Positions 1 through 9,334 are shown, counted from the first letter of the stretch. The stretch: 64,000 nt of DNA from Sporosarcina sp. FSL W8-0480 (GCF_037963765.1 NZ_CP150166.1:966001-1030000), one strand, 5' to 3'. Program-made: numbers and translations. The notes: a model not told the origin generated them from the letters alone.

Positions 1-597
1 ATCTCTGATGAGAACAACAAAGGTGTGGCATCCGGTACACCTTGGCAAAATGGTCCTGTTCCTCTTGAATTCGCAATTACTGGACTGGGGCCACTCCATA
101 TACGAATCGCGGAATTCGATTACTTTAAAAAAGTGCTTGAGACAGCGATGGAGTTCAAAGAAATCGCGATCGAAGGACCATTGCATTTATTCGAAGTTGG
201 TGAAGGCGGAAACGGTGCACAAGTCATTGTGGAACATAACATTATGTTGCCAAATGGGCGCCAAGGATTTGGTACAGTGCACCATGCCGCGTTCCGAGTA
301 GAAGATACAAACACATTGAACGCATGGAACGACCGTTTGAGACAATTTGGTTTCAATACATCTGGATATATTGACCGTTTCTTTTTTGAATCGATTTATG
401 CACGTGTAGCCCCGGGTATCCTATTCGAATTGGCAACGGATGGTCCTGGTTTCATGGGTGATGAGCCGTATGAAACAGTAGGAGAAAAGCTATCGCTGCC
501 ACCATTCCTTGAAGGAAAACGGGAGCAAATTGAAAGATTGGTAAGACCAATCGATACTGTTCGCAGCACGCGCAACATTGAAAAAGAATACTTGTAA
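1..597 (+). CDS. Ring-cleaving dioxygenase, glyoxalase/VOC family (5' end outside window)
   Basis: The frame is open from base 1, so the window begins inside the gene and the GTG at 25 is an internal codon. The visible 198 C-terminal residues fit the MhqO/LinE-like ring-cleaving dioxygenases of Firmicutes, which open hydroquinone-type rings with Fe(II). A vicinal-oxygen-chelate module is visible: the segment GTVHHAAFRV carries a likely metal-binding His, and GILFELATDGPGF carries the matching Glu. The C-terminus (FLEGKREQIE) is typical of the family. A flavin reductase follows after 18 bases, giving a quinone/aromatic detoxification pair like B. subtilis mhq genes. The regulator and promoter lie outside the window. 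Family assignment is firm; the natural substrate is not known. Confidence 0.85.
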   Translation: MSDENNKGVASGTPWQNGPVPLEFAITGLGPLHIRIAEFDYFKKVLETAMEFKEIAIEGPLHLFEVGEGGNGAQVIVEHNIMLPNGRQGFGTVHHAAFRVEDTNTLNAWNDRLRQFGFNTSGYIDRFFFESIYARVAPGILFELATDGPGFMGDEPYETVGEKLSLPPFLEGKREQIERLVRPIDTVRSTRNIEKEYL

Positions 598-615
598 GGA
601 GGTGAAAGAGAAACA

Positions 616-1206
616 ATGGGATTTTTTGATAAGCTATTTGGAAGACAACAAGAGGAGGAAACAACAATGACAAATTTAAATATAGGTATTATTTTAGGAT
701 CAACACGTGAGGGACGCGTAAGTCCACAAGTTGGAGCATGGGTAAAAGAATTGGCTGACAAACGTGGAGATGCAAACTACACAATTATCGATATCGCGGA
801 TTATAAACTACCATTATTAGGTGAAGGCGAAGCAACAGGTGCGGCAGCATGGTCTGAAATCATCGCAAAACAAGACGGTTTCGTATTCATCGTTCAAGAA
901 TACAACCACTCCATCACTGGGGCACTTAAAAACGCATTGGATTACTTGCGTGAAGAGTGGAACAACAAGGCTGCGGGTATCGTTTCATACGGTTCAGTAG
1001 GCGGAGCTCGTGCGGCAGAACACCTACGTGGTATTTTAGGAGAATTATTAGTCGCGGATGTTCGCGTACACCCAGCACTATCTTTATTCACAGATTTTGA
1101 AAACTACACAGAGTTCAAACCGGCTGAAGTACAAGCGAATTCTGTAAACGAAATGTTGGACCAAGTTGTTCCTTGGGCAACAGCATTGAAAACAATTCGT
1201 CAATAA
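616..1206 (+). CDS. NADPH-dependent FMN reductase / azoreductase-like flavoprotein
   Basis: Flavodoxin-fold reductase of the NADPH_FMN_red family. The FMN phosphate loop GSTREGR is near the N-terminus, and the family segment QEYNHSITGALKNAL is at mid-protein. It probably reduces quinones or azo compounds with NAD(P)H and pairs with the ring-cleaving dioxygenase 18 bases upstream. Two starts are credible. ATG 616 follows AGGAGGTGA at 599 and gives 196 residues. ATG 667 follows GAGGAGGAA and gives 179 residues starting MTNLNIG, which is where homologues usually begin. The extra 17 residues (MGFFDKLFG...) resemble the N-terminus of unrelated small proteins, so the shorter form may be the main product. 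An intrinsic terminator follows at once. Confidence 0.85.
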   Translation: MGFFDKLFGRQQEEETTMTNLNIGIILGSTREGRVSPQVGAWVKELADKRGDANYTIIDIADYKLPLLGEGEATGAAAWSEIIAKQDGFVFIVQEYNHSITGALKNALDYLREEWNNKAAGIVSYGSVGGARAAEHLRGILGELLVADVRVHPALSLFTDFENYTEFKPAEVQANSVNEMLDQVVPWATALKTIRQ

Positions 1207-1212
1207 TCTTTC

Positions 1213-1251
1213 AAAAACACAAAATGTGCACCTCGCACATTTTGTGTTTTT
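1213..1251. terminator. Bidirectional intrinsic terminator between FMN reductase and ger operon
   Basis: A 12-bp perfect stem (ACACAAAATGTG / CACATTTTGTGT region) has five A before and five T after it, so it can end transcription from both sides. It lies between the convergent FMN reductase gene and the ger operon. Confidence 0.9.
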
Positions 1252-1259
1252 ACATAACT

Positions 1260-1430
1260 TTAACTAAAAAACATCAGGTAAACCAATAGAGCGGGTATTG
1301 ATGCCGCCATTAAAAAAATGGTCATACTTGCCAATTTATTGCCGGAACTCCAAATCAATCGCCCGTAAGATAGCGTATAAACCATCACATATAGAAACAG
1401 GAATACCAAGGGAATTGGCAAAACAATCAA
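1260..1430 (-). CDS. Small two-helix membrane protein, candidate germinant receptor D subunit
   Basis: A 56-codon frame starts at TTG 1430, overlapping the gerC stop (TTGA), and stops at TAA 1260 just before the shared terminator. The product is almost entirely hydrophobic. It has two predicted membrane helices (about residues 2-22 and 36-55) separated by a short polar loop, SYGRLIWSSGNKLAS. Several gerA-type operons carry a fourth gene for a 55-75 residue two-helix protein (the D subunit, e.g. GerKD) that modulates receptor activity. Size, topology and place in the operon match, but sequence identity was not tested. The start codon is weak: the region before it is G-rich without a canonical Shine-Dalgarno, so translation may depend on coupling to gerC. 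Confidence 0.6.
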   Translation of the reverse strand: MIVLPIPLVFLFLYVMVYTLSYGRLIWSSGNKLASMTIFLMAASIPALLVYLMFFS

Positions 1431-2656
1431 TCCCCCGGTCCAGTTTTTTGAGGTTTTAATAGGCTGCCGAAACTTTCAATTGTAATTTCAAAATCTACTT
1501 TTACATCTGCATCACGGTATTTTTCCTGCCAATCGTATTTTATGAATTCATCCATTGTCCAGAATTCACGGCGTGCTTCTTCATACCAGACGAAAGGTTC
1601 GGCACCAAATTCTTCTTTTGTTTTTTTGATTAGGCTCGAAATTTTCTCTTCGAGCTCTTTTTTGATTTCCTCTTTTAATAGCGCTTGGTTTTTCTCATTG
1701 TTAGCGTAATCAATTAAACTTGGTATTGAGAGGACTTGAACTTTCAATGGCACTGTGACAAACACTTCTGGAGGTTCCGTTTTAACATTTATTTTAACTT
1801 TTGAACGTTCTTCCTTTCCCACCCTAGCGGAAATTCTAAGGCCCTCCATTTTGGGGTCGATGAAAGTATCGATATAGTGATGAGTTTTACTTTTTTCGCG
1901 CAACAGAAGCGAATTTCTTGTTTCCTCACCGGTTAAAACACCAATCATCTTACCGTTTTTTAATACTGCAGAACCGATCATTTGAACAGGATCCCCCTCT
2001 TTTTGTGGAACCTGTCCGGCCTTATAATTATCGGAACTTTCCCGGAATCTTTCATCCCTTTCCGAGGTTGCATAAATAGCTAAAAATAAGGCGTTTGAGC
2101 TTCTCTGAAAATAACGATTCAAATCGGAAATCGGAACGAAACCCGTATCCTTCCATCTGTCGCTCATGAAAGCATAATATTTATGGGGACGCGTTTCCAT
2201 TTTCGAATGATTGTTATTTATAAATTTGCGTGCACTCTCCTTGCTCACAATCATAATGATTTTTCTTCTTACTTCCGGATCACGCATAGAAGAAGCCATA
2301 ATATGGTGAAAGTAATCGCTTTTTGCAAAAGTTTCTCCAACAATGATAGTTTCCACCTGTGAAAGATCAATTTGCCTTGAAACAATACTATTTGCCAATT
2401 CTTTTGCGGATAAAATATCTGTCGCAGTTATAGTTATGATGTCACTGGGCGGCTCGTTTGGTGCCGTAGCTAAGCTGGAAGATCCGACTTGAGGATTTTC
2501 GATTTGAAACGTCACATCAACCATATGATCTTTTTCGCTTTTATCGATTCCTATTACGACGGCATATCCTCTTTCTTCCAATTCGCTTTTATCCCAACAT
2601 CCTACAAGAATGAGTGAAACGGGGAGCAACAAGAAAAATAGTTTAAGCAGTTTCAT
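1427..2656 (-). CDS. Spore germination receptor lipoprotein, Ger(x)C family (C subunit)
   Basis: 409 residues, the usual size of Ger(x)C proteins. A signal peptide ends in the lipobox LVGC at about residue 20, so the protein is a lipoprotein on the outer face of the spore inner membrane. The following segment WDKSELEERGYAVVIGIDK is the family hallmark. Ger(x)C subunits assemble with GerA and GerB into nutrient germinant receptors. The gene is third in a tight gerA-gerB-gerC block: it overlaps gerB by 14 bases and a candidate D gene by 4. Operons of this kind are normally transcribed in the forespore by sigma G; no convincing sigma G promoter was recognised here. The germinant cannot be deduced. 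Confidence 0.95.
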   Translation of the reverse strand: MKLLKLFFLLLPVSLILVGCWDKSELEERGYAVVIGIDKSEKDHMVDVTFQIENPQVGSSSLATAPNEPPSDIITITATDILSAKELANSIVSRQIDLSQVETIIVGETFAKSDYFHHIMASSMRDPEVRRKIIMIVSKESARKFINNNHSKMETRPHKYYAFMSDRWKDTGFVPISDLNRYFQRSSNALFLAIYATSERDERFRESSDNYKAGQVPQKEGDPVQMIGSAVLKNGKMIGVLTGEETRNSLLLREKSKTHHYIDTFIDPKMEGLRISARVGKEERSKVKINVKTEPPEVFVTVPLKVQVLSIPSLIDYANNEKNQALLKEEIKKELEEKISSLIKKTKEEFGAEPFVWYEEARREFWTMDEFIKYDWQEKYRDADVKVDFEITIESFGSLLKPQKTGPGD

Positions 2657-3737
2657 TTTTCATCCTTCCTTTTCTACGATGCAAAATCCATAAAACGAAC
2701 GGGAAAAGCATTAGGATTATTGAGCTTGTTTGGATTAAAGATTCTCTAAGAGCATTCCCTACAAAAATATTTGGCGATATCAATCCGGTCAATACTGAAA
2801 TTGCTGTTAACGGTAGCAACAAAAGCTCGAACTCATCTATTTGCAAAGCTTTTGATAAGAAATAGGCCGATAAATATAAGTAAAGTGAAAAGTGAATTGC
2901 TGAAGCAACCGTCCAGATTGCCAAGTATACGGATTCAAGATGGCTAATTGTCCCGATAGTTGCCAATCGATTCACTTGTTGAAAAGGATATGCTATATTT
3001 TGAACAGCAGGATAGTCAAAAACTACCACATATACGATCATGAATATAACAAGTGATAGAACCGAAATTATCCACCCAAACAAAGAGCCCCATTGCAAAT
3101 CTTTGTACTTTTTGATAAACGGGTATAGTACAAGCAGGAATATGCTTTCGCCATAAATAGAACTATGGACAGCACTTTCTTTTAGTATTGGTATCAAACC
3201 CGGACCTGCAATCGGAAAAATACGGCTGAATGATATTTCCTCCCATACAAAGCCTATAAGAGCAAACATTAAAATTAACATTATAGGCGTAAAAATCCAA
3301 GCAGTCCTTGCGATATTTTCTAATCCTCGCTTCGCTATGTACAAGCTTGCCCCCATTAACATGACATAAAGGTATGAAACCGGGGTTTTCGGATAAAACA
3401 TTGTGTTGAAAATATCTGTATAGTTCCTGCTATTGATTACAGTTGCGCTGAAAATAATGATGAAAAATAGTATCATGATAAAGGTTCCAACTCGTTTTCC
3501 CATAAGTGTAAGTACGAGCTCTGTAAGTCCTGTATTCCGTCTTTTCATTATCCCTAACAAAATAAGGAAGGGAATCAACATAAATAGAAAAGAAATTATA
3601 GGCATCATCCAAGCGGCATTCTTCCCGTGTTTAAGTAGCAAGTCTGGAGTTGTGTCCATGACTTGAACGGCATAAAAAAATATGAAGACACCCATTAATT
3701 CTCTTTTTCGTATTTTGCCGTTGCTTACCTTAATCAT
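2643..3737 (-). CDS. Spore germination permease-like protein, GerAB family (B subunit)
   Basis: Ten or so hydrophobic segments and the family opening KIRKRELMGVFIFF identify the GerAB/APC-superfamily subunit of a nutrient germinant receptor, the subunit thought to bind the germinant. I chose ATG 3737, giving 364 residues starting MIKVSNGKI. It overlaps the gerA stop by 8 bases and has an AAGTGGG-type site upstream. An in-frame ATG at 3761 would add 8 residues but sits only two bases after its purine run. The 3' end overlaps gerC. No frame damage is visible. The stop-start overlaps across the operon suggest coupled translation of subunits that work in one complex. Confidence 0.94.
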   Translation of the reverse strand: MIKVSNGKIRKRELMGVFIFFYAVQVMDTTPDLLLKHGKNAAWMMPIISFLFMLIPFLILLGIMKRRNTGLTELVLTLMGKRVGTFIMILFFIIIFSATVINSRNYTDIFNTMFYPKTPVSYLYVMLMGASLYIAKRGLENIARTAWIFTPIMLILMFALIGFVWEEISFSRIFPIAGPGLIPILKESAVHSSIYGESIFLLVLYPFIKKYKDLQWGSLFGWIISVLSLVIFMIVYVVVFDYPAVQNIAYPFQQVNRLATIGTISHLESVYLAIWTVASAIHFSLYLYLSAYFLSKALQIDEFELLLLPLTAISVLTGLISPNIFVGNALRESLIQTSSIILMLFPFVLWILHRRKGRMKNETA

Positions 3738-5268
3738 CAGCAGAACCCACTTTCGATGCATTCCCCCTTTTATTATTTTTGCTATTCGAGTAGAAAGGGA
3801 ACAATGCTTGTTTCCACACGGGAGGACGGAAAATCAAGCCTTTTGGTGACTGAAAATAAGGAGCGTAAGGGGCTAAAAATGGGACATTGAATGATTTTAA
3901 AGAAACCATGTAAGCAAATAGGCAGGCAGTAGCTAAAAATATCCCGAAAAAGCCCATGAAATTTGCGATGAAAATAAAACCAAAACGAAGAAGTCTTATC
4001 ATGAAGTTTAAATTCAAATCCTGGATTACGAAAGATGACAAACCCGTTATCGCTACAACGATGACAAGAATTGGACTGACAAGGTTTGCTTGGACAGCGG
4101 CTTGGCCTAATATTAATGCTCCTACGATACCAATCGTCGGGCCGATTACCGAAGGGATTCGAATACCTGCTTCCCTTAGAATTTCAAAAACGATTTCCAG
4201 TAAAATGATTTCCCATAAAACCGGAATTGGAACGACTTCCCTTGTCGCAGCGATAGCAAACAAAAGATCTGGAGGCAACATCTCAATGTGAAAAGTACTA
4301 ACCGCCAAGTAAATTGCGGGTGTATATAGAGCTATAAAAATAGAAATTAGACTAATAATTCGGGTGAAGTTCGCATACGCCCAGCGAAGGTATTGGTCTT
4401 CAATCGTATGGAATAAATTCCAGAAAGTTACGGGAACGATTAGGGCATATGGTGCACTATTCATTAACAACACAATATGACCATTTAAAAGAAATGAACA
4501 TGCTCGATCAGGTCGTTCGGTTAAAAGTGTTGACGGGACTAATGAATAAGTTCTGCTTTCTATATATTGTTCTAATATAGAAAGGTTTTGTACCAAATCA
4601 CTTTCTATCTCATTGATCTTTTTTTTCACATCTTTCAAGAGTTCCTCATCAACAACACCCTTTAGATAAATAATGGAAACTTCTTTTACAATCTTATTTC
4701 CAATGGATATTGATTCGCAAAGTAACCGATTATCATTTATCTGTTTTCGGATTAATGACTGATTGACAGCCATTGATTCGTTAAATGATTCTTTCGGTCC
4801 CCTAACTACGTTCTCAACTGTAGGTTCACTTACACCTCTATTTTCAAAACCAGTCGTTGCAGCAGAGATGACTCCATGTTCACCTTCAAAAAGAATTAAG
4901 GTGTTACCGCCCAACAAATCTTTAACAGCATCTTGTAGTTTCTCTACTTGCTTTGTACCCGTCGTGAAAACTATAGTCTCCTCGATTATAGACATGATAT
5001 CGCCGTCTTCAGGGATGTCAGTAATTTTTATTAGAGGACCAATAATAGTTTCCTCAATTGCTTTTGTATCGACAGTGCCTTCAAGAAATAAAATGACTCC
5101 TTTTTTTGCCCCTGACAGAATAGTCAGGTCCCGGATTTTAAGTGATTGATTGGTCGGATAAGAAAATGCTTCTTTTATAAGAGATAGATTCTTTTCAAAG
5201 TCATAGGAAAAGGGTTGAGTCAAGTTCTTTTGATCGTTCGAAGGGTTACTATTTTTGGGCGCTCCCAC
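3730..5268 (-). CDS. Spore germination receptor protein, GerAA family (A subunit)
   Basis: 512 residues starting at GTG 5268 behind GGAGGAG. Layout is the usual one for GerA subunits: a soluble N-terminal half (about residues 1-250, including the family block TRTYSLVPSTLLTERPD near 240), several membrane helices, and a cytoplasmic tail rich in basic residues. The motif PPDLLFAIAATREVVPIPV lies in the conserved membrane region. It is the first gerA-type gene of the operon, 93 bases after the SLH/NlpC gene on the same strand, so read-through from that gene is possible. It forms the receptor core with the B and C subunits and helps trigger ion and dipicolinate release during germination. Confidence 0.96.
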   Translation of the reverse strand: MGAPKNSNPSNDQKNLTQPFSYDFEKNLSLIKEAFSYPTNQSLKIRDLTILSGAKKGVILFLEGTVDTKAIEETIIGPLIKITDIPEDGDIMSIIEETIVFTTGTKQVEKLQDAVKDLLGGNTLILFEGEHGVISAATTGFENRGVSEPTVENVVRGPKESFNESMAVNQSLIRKQINDNRLLCESISIGNKIVKEVSIIYLKGVVDEELLKDVKKKINEIESDLVQNLSILEQYIESRTYSLVPSTLLTERPDRACSFLLNGHIVLLMNSAPYALIVPVTFWNLFHTIEDQYLRWAYANFTRIISLISIFIALYTPAIYLAVSTFHIEMLPPDLLFAIAATREVVPIPVLWEIILLEIVFEILREAGIRIPSVIGPTIGIVGALILGQAAVQANLVSPILVIVVAITGLSSFVIQDLNLNFMIRLLRFGFIFIANFMGFFGIFLATACLFAYMVSLKSFNVPFLAPYAPYFQSPKGLIFRPPVWKQALFPFYSNSKNNKRGNASKVGSADD

Positions 5269-5361
5269 TCTAACTCCTCCATTTATATGTCGGTTATGAA
5301 TAGTTCTTGTCGAAATTCAGGGATTTTATTCACAGAATGGAAGGATAATGGGTAGATTCAC

Positions 5362-6912
5362 TTAATTTGAATTCAAATATCTCCGAGCACCGGAATAGTT
5401 CTTTTTATATAATGGTGTGTCGATTGAGATGATTTCGATACTTCTTGAAGAGTTTGGAGCATGAATCATCTTTCCGTCACCTATATATAGCGACACATGG
5501 TAGACCTTCCCTTTTCCTCCGTTATGCGCGAAAAACAGTAGATCCCCCGGTTGCAGTTGACTGCGGCTAACCGCTTTTCCTTGAGTTGCTTGAACGAAGG
5601 AATCACGCGGAATGAGGATGCCGTGGTTTTTAAAAACTGAATAGGTCAGTCCAGAGCAGTCAAAACCGTAAGCGGAAATCCCTGACCAGACGTAAGGGAG
5701 TCCTAAATATTGTTTAGCACTGTCAACGATGTCTTTCGCCGTCGGTTTCGGAACGGCCGCATAATGCGAATATACTTTAGCGTCCCGCTTTAACATGAAC
5801 TTCGTCCCGCCATCAACTGTTAAAACTTCAAGGAACTGACCGTGCTCCGCTACGACTGGCAAGATTGTTGAGTAACTTACCTCCAGCCATTTCTGCTTGT
5901 CATCCCATTTAGGTACATTGTAGAGTGTGGCGAATTTTGCATTCACGATGGCAATTGGGCAGTCCGTATTGTTGATAACGGAGGCGGCAACATGTGATTT
6001 TGGTACCCATCCTTCATAGCCTTTTATATTTCCGGTTTTCGCTTGGTCCTTTATCGCGATATAATGCCAGTTTCCGCTTGTCTTAATAATCTCGACTGCG
6101 TCCCCGTACAAGGCTTGCGTATCTGTCCTTCCTATGAGCCAATGCTTGTCTGGGATTGTCAATTGGGACGTCCATTTTTTCATATCCGGATTTGCTTGGA
6201 TTGAAATATTGTCGATTGGACGTGTCTTACCCGGTGAACGCCAAACGTTCGTCACCGGTACATTAATGGCATACGACTTTTTGCTTTCAGCTGAGTAGCA
6301 TGCGGGGCGAACTCTGAATTCTGGATTAAGGATTCGTGCTAAAAATGTGCTGAAATGCCCTTTTGTCAATGCGGTATTCGGCCTGAATGTACCATCCGGA
6401 TAACCGAATGTTATTTCATTATCTATAAAAGTACCGATTGCATCACTCGCCCAATAGGATGCAGGAATATCACGGAATTGGGATTCGGATTTTCCTTGCA
6501 TATTAAATGCGGCAACCAAAATGGAAGCAGCCTGTGCCCGTGTTAACTGAGCCTCGGGCATGAACTCTCCGATTCCGTTACCAACCATGAATCCCTCAGA
6601 GACAGCTGCCTGAACAATTGGGTAAAATTCATCCATCGGATCAACATCGATGAAGTCAACATCTGCTAATGCTCCCGTTTCAATTCCTAACGCTTTAACA
6701 ATCATTTCTGCGGCTTCAATTCGCGAGATGGCATTATTGATACCGAATGTTAGAGCTTCAGTCAGGATACCGGCACCGACAAGGTACTCAATTTCCTTGT
6801 TTGAAGAGTGGGTGGTGGGAACGTCCGTAAATGTAGGGGAGGCAGCATGTGCAGAAATGCTTGCGAAGAGAAAATAAATGACAAACAAAAGGCCGAACAC
6901 AGTTTTTTTCAA
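5362..6912 (-). CDS. Secreted SLH-domain, SH3-like, NlpC/P60 peptidoglycan endopeptidase
   Basis: 516 residues. A signal peptide ends near SAHAA-SPTF (about residue 24). Three SLH repeats (about 25-195) would anchor the protein to secondary cell wall polymer; the third has the typical FGYPDGTFRPN motif. A middle region with SH3-like features (about 210-390) includes WRSPGKTRP and WVPKSHVA. A C-terminal NlpC/P60 domain (about 395-512) has the catalytic Cys in GFDCSGL, a His in VYHVSLYIGDG and a third polar residue in MIHAP. These enzymes cut gamma-D-Glu-diaminopimelate bonds in wall peptides. It lies just upstream of the ger operon on the same strand. A role in sporulation or outgrowth is possible but not shown. 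Confidence 0.92.
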   Translation of the reverse strand: MKKTVFGLLFVIYFLFASISAHAASPTFTDVPTTHSSNKEIEYLVGAGILTEALTFGINNAISRIEAAEMIVKALGIETGALADVDFIDVDPMDEFYPIVQAAVSEGFMVGNGIGEFMPEAQLTRAQAASILVAAFNMQGKSESQFRDIPASYWASDAIGTFIDNEITFGYPDGTFRPNTALTKGHFSTFLARILNPEFRVRPACYSAESKKSYAINVPVTNVWRSPGKTRPIDNISIQANPDMKKWTSQLTIPDKHWLIGRTDTQALYGDAVEIIKTSGNWHYIAIKDQAKTGNIKGYEGWVPKSHVAASVINNTDCPIAIVNAKFATLYNVPKWDDKQKWLEVSYSTILPVVAEHGQFLEVLTVDGGTKFMLKRDAKVYSHYAAVPKPTAKDIVDSAKQYLGLPYVWSGISAYGFDCSGLTYSVFKNHGILIPRDSFVQATQGKAVSRSQLQPGDLLFFAHNGGKGKVYHVSLYIGDGKMIHAPNSSRSIEIISIDTPLYKKNYSGARRYLNSN

Positions 6913-7116
6913 TGTACCATCTCCTTCGGTGATTTCTCATAGTAATTAACCAGTAGTGAAGTACAATTGTATGATGTAGGATTGGAAAGATGATTAGGTA
7001 GTTGTATACATAGAGTGAATATGAAGCCATTCTGTTATAATAGAACGAAAAAACCGATCTTTACTGCATCTATAGAAAGTATGCATGGTATAGACAACAA
7101 GAGAGGGGAATAGAAC

Positions 7117-8526
7117 TTGCATACGTTGAAACAACAATGGTTTGGAAACATCCAAGCTGATATATTGGCGGGAATCGTCGTGGGACTTGCACTCATTCCT
7201 GAAGCTTTAGCATTCGCGTTCATCGTTGGCGTGGATCCGCGTGTCGCATTATACGCCTCATTCGCAATTGCTGTTATTACTTCATTCGTAGGGGGGCGTC
7301 CGGGGCTTATTTCAGCTGCAACTGGCGCAATGGCGTTAGTTCTCGTTAACTTGATGGCGGACCATGGCTTGCAATACGTATTGGCCGCGACTGTTTTGAC
7401 TGGAATCATTCAACTAATTCTTGGGGGGCTTGGGGTCGCAAATTTGATGCGGTTTATCCCAAACTCCGTCATGTTAGGATTTGTGAATGCGCTTGGCATT
7501 ATGATCTTCATCACCCAGCTTCCATATTTGCGAGGGAATGACGCAATGACATTGATCTTTGCTATCGCGACTTTGGTATTAGTTTATGCTGTCCCACGTT
7601 TTTTTACGGCAATTCCTGCACCTCTTATTGCGATTGTTGTCATGACGGGAATAGCCTTGATGAGTGGCGTTACGCTACAGACAATTGGCGATTTAGGAAA
7701 GATGCCGAATTCGTTGCCGACTTTCTTTATTCCGGATATTCCTTTTAACTTGGAAACGCTGAAAATCATTTTCCCTTACTCACTGGCATTATCCATTGTT
7801 GGTCTACTTGAATCACTGCTTACATCACAAGTATTGGACGATATGACCGATACAGAGAGTGATAAAAACCAAGAAGCACGTGGACAAGGAATCGCTAACT
7901 TTTTCACAGGATTTTTCGGTGGGATGGCAGGATGTGCATTGATTGGTCAATCAATGATCAATATCAAGTCAGGTGGTCGTGGACGTCTATCCACTTTCAC
8001 TGCGGGTGTTTTCCTAATGTTTTTGATCATCGTTTTAGGCGATGTTGTCGTGAAAATCCCTATGCCCGTCCTTGCTGGAGTTATGATCATGGTCGCAGCG
8101 ACAACATTTAACTGGGGCTCGTTCAAGTTCCTGAAGCAAGCGCCAAAAACGGAATCACTCGTTATGCTTATTACCGTTGCAATTATTTTGTATACGCATA
8201 ATCTCGCAATCGGTGTAGTCGTCGGTGTCATTCTGAGTTCACTATTTTTCGTCTCGAAAATATCCCGCGTGACTGTGACACCTGAATCTAACATATATAA
8301 AATAAGAGGACCGTTATTTTTCGCTTCCACTACGAAATTCATCCAGTATTTCCGTGATGTTAAGGAAAAGGATATCATTATTGACTTCGAAGATAGCCAG
8401 CTATGGGATGAGTCTGCTGTTGGTGCAATTGTTAAAGTGAAGCAGAAGCTTGAAGAAGAAGGGACAATGGTAACAATACGAGGTCTCAATTCTTCAAGTG
8501 AGCGACTGTACACAAAGTTACAATAG
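7117..8526 (+). CDS. SulP family anion transporter with C-terminal STAS domain
   Basis: 469 residues, start TTG 7117 after GAGAGGGGA; an ATG upstream in another frame stops at once. The N-terminus [26 protein letters not shown] is the SulP signature region and is followed by about ten membrane helices. The C-terminal 80 residues form a compact STAS domain ([18 protein letters not shown]). SulP proteins move sulfate, bicarbonate or dicarboxylates; the substrate is not clear. A UspA gene follows after 24 bases and probably shares the transcript, a common pairing for bacterial SulP genes, with the stress protein perhaps sensing ATP to tune the transporter. Confidence 0.92.
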   Translation: MHTLKQQWFGNIQADILAGIVVGLALIPEALAFAFIVGVDPRVALYASFAIAVITSFVGGRPGLISAATGAMALVLVNLMADHGLQYVLAATVLTGIIQLILGGLGVANLMRFIPNSVMLGFVNALGIMIFITQLPYLRGNDAMTLIFAIATLVLVYAVPRFFTAIPAPLIAIVVMTGIALMSGVTLQTIGDLGKMPNSLPTFFIPDIPFNLETLKIIFPYSLALSIVGLLESLLTSQVLDDMTDTESDKNQEARGQGIANFFTGFFGGMAGCALIGQSMINIKSGGRGRLSTFTAGVFLMFLIIVLGDVVVKIPMPVLAGVMIMVAATTFNWGSFKFLKQAPKTESLVMLITVAIILYTHNLAIGVVVGVILSSLFFVSKISRVTVTPESNIYKIRGPLFFASTTKFIQYFRDVKEKDIIIDFEDSQLWDESAVGAIVKVKQKLEEEGTMVTIRGLNSSSERLYTKLQ

Positions 8527-8550
8527 AATTACGAAAAGGGAGGAAACCAC

Positions 8551-8964
8551 ATGAAAATCGCTGTAGCCATTGATGGATCGGAAAACGCTCTACGGGCCGC
8601 AAGACATGCAATTGAACTTGCCCAGCTATACGCGGAAGCAACATTGGAAGTCATTTTTGTCTCAGATTACAATAAAGTTAGAGATGAAAGGCTTTTATCA
8701 CAAAGCGAGGAAAGTCTATTACTGAAACGAAAGCAAAAATTGGACCCCGTTTTGGACATGGCTCTTGAAGCTGGCGTAAAAGCAAAAATGACGATGCTTA
8801 AAGGAAATCCAAGTCAGGAAATCATAAACTATGTTAATTCCAATGCGATGGATCAGCTTGTCGTCGGCAGTCGCGGGTTAAATGCATTTCAAGAAATGCT
8901 GCTTGGAAGTGTAAGTCATAAAGTGATGAAACATGTGGATTGCCCCGTAACGGTAGTGAAGTAG
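8551..8964 (+). CDS. Universal stress protein, UspA family, ATP-binding type
   Basis: 137 residues forming one Usp domain. It begins KIAVAIDGSENALRAARHA. The C-terminal nucleotide-binding signature is complete: VVGSRGLNAFQEMLLGSVS followed by CPVTVVK, which matches the G-x2-G-x9-G-S pattern of ATP-binding Usps. The start ATG 8551 follows GGGAGGAAA. It is the second gene of a two-gene unit with the SulP transporter and is followed by a good terminator. It probably adjusts the partner transporter or a stress response according to ATP or energy state; that is inference from the neighbour. Confidence 0.93.
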   Translation: MKIAVAIDGSENALRAARHAIELAQLYAEATLEVIFVSDYNKVRDERLLSQSEESLLLKRKQKLDPVLDMALEAGVKAKMTMLKGNPSQEIINYVNSNAMDQLVVGSRGLNAFQEMLLGSVSHKVMKHVDCPVTVVK

Positions 8965-8974
8965 GGAAATCAGG

Positions 8975-9020
8975 AATACGCCATGAGAGGGGAATACCCT
9001 TCGCCAAGGCGTATTTTTTT
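8975..9020 (+). terminator. Intrinsic terminator after UspA gene
   Basis: AATACGCC pairs with GGCGTATT across a 25-base loop and is followed by a run of seven T. It closes the SulP-UspA unit, and a 21-bp repeat array begins 13 bases further on. Confidence 0.85.
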
Positions 9021-9032
9021 ATGCGAGGATGC

Positions 9033-9263
9033 GCGGACTTCCCATGGAAACGGGTGTAGTTCCCATAGAAGTGCATGGAGTTCTCATTAATGTGCATTAA
9101 CTTCTCAATAAAGTGCACGGAGTTCTCATTAATGTGCATTAACTTCTCATTAAAGCTCACAGACTTCTCATTAAAGCAACAAGACTTCTCCTTTATTCAC
9201 TATTACTTCTCCTTTGCCCACAATAACTTCTCATATAAGTCCTTCACCTTCCGCTAAAAGCAC
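9033..9263. repeat. Degenerate tandem array, 11 units of 21 bp
   Basis: Eleven successive units of exactly 21 bp with core ACTTCTCATTAA plus a variable tail can be laid out from GCGGACTTCCC at 9033 to the last unit ending at 9263. Because the period is a multiple of three, several frames stay open and give repetitive peptides such as NEKLMHINENS, which I do not regard as genes. The array fills the space between a terminator and the M20 hydrolase gene. Central units are most alike and outer ones most diverged. Confidence 0.88.
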
Positions 9264-9334
9264 TAAACCAGTTTGATTTCTCCTATGTAACTTGCGATAC
9301 TTTTAATAAAGGGATAACGAAAAGGGGAATTGCC

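Noticed and set aside
5269..5361. Sigma G promoter before gerA
   Set aside because: TGAATA- and CATAAC-like boxes exist but spacing does not fit; not strong enough to report as a feature.
7947..8513. 188-residue minus-strand ORF
   Set aside because: Antisense to the SulP gene, no ribosome binding site, composition of a shadow frame.
8834..9257. Repetitive ORFs on both strands around the 21-bp array
   Set aside because: Heptad-like peptides arise from the repeat period; no start signals; one frame runs antisense to the UspA gene.
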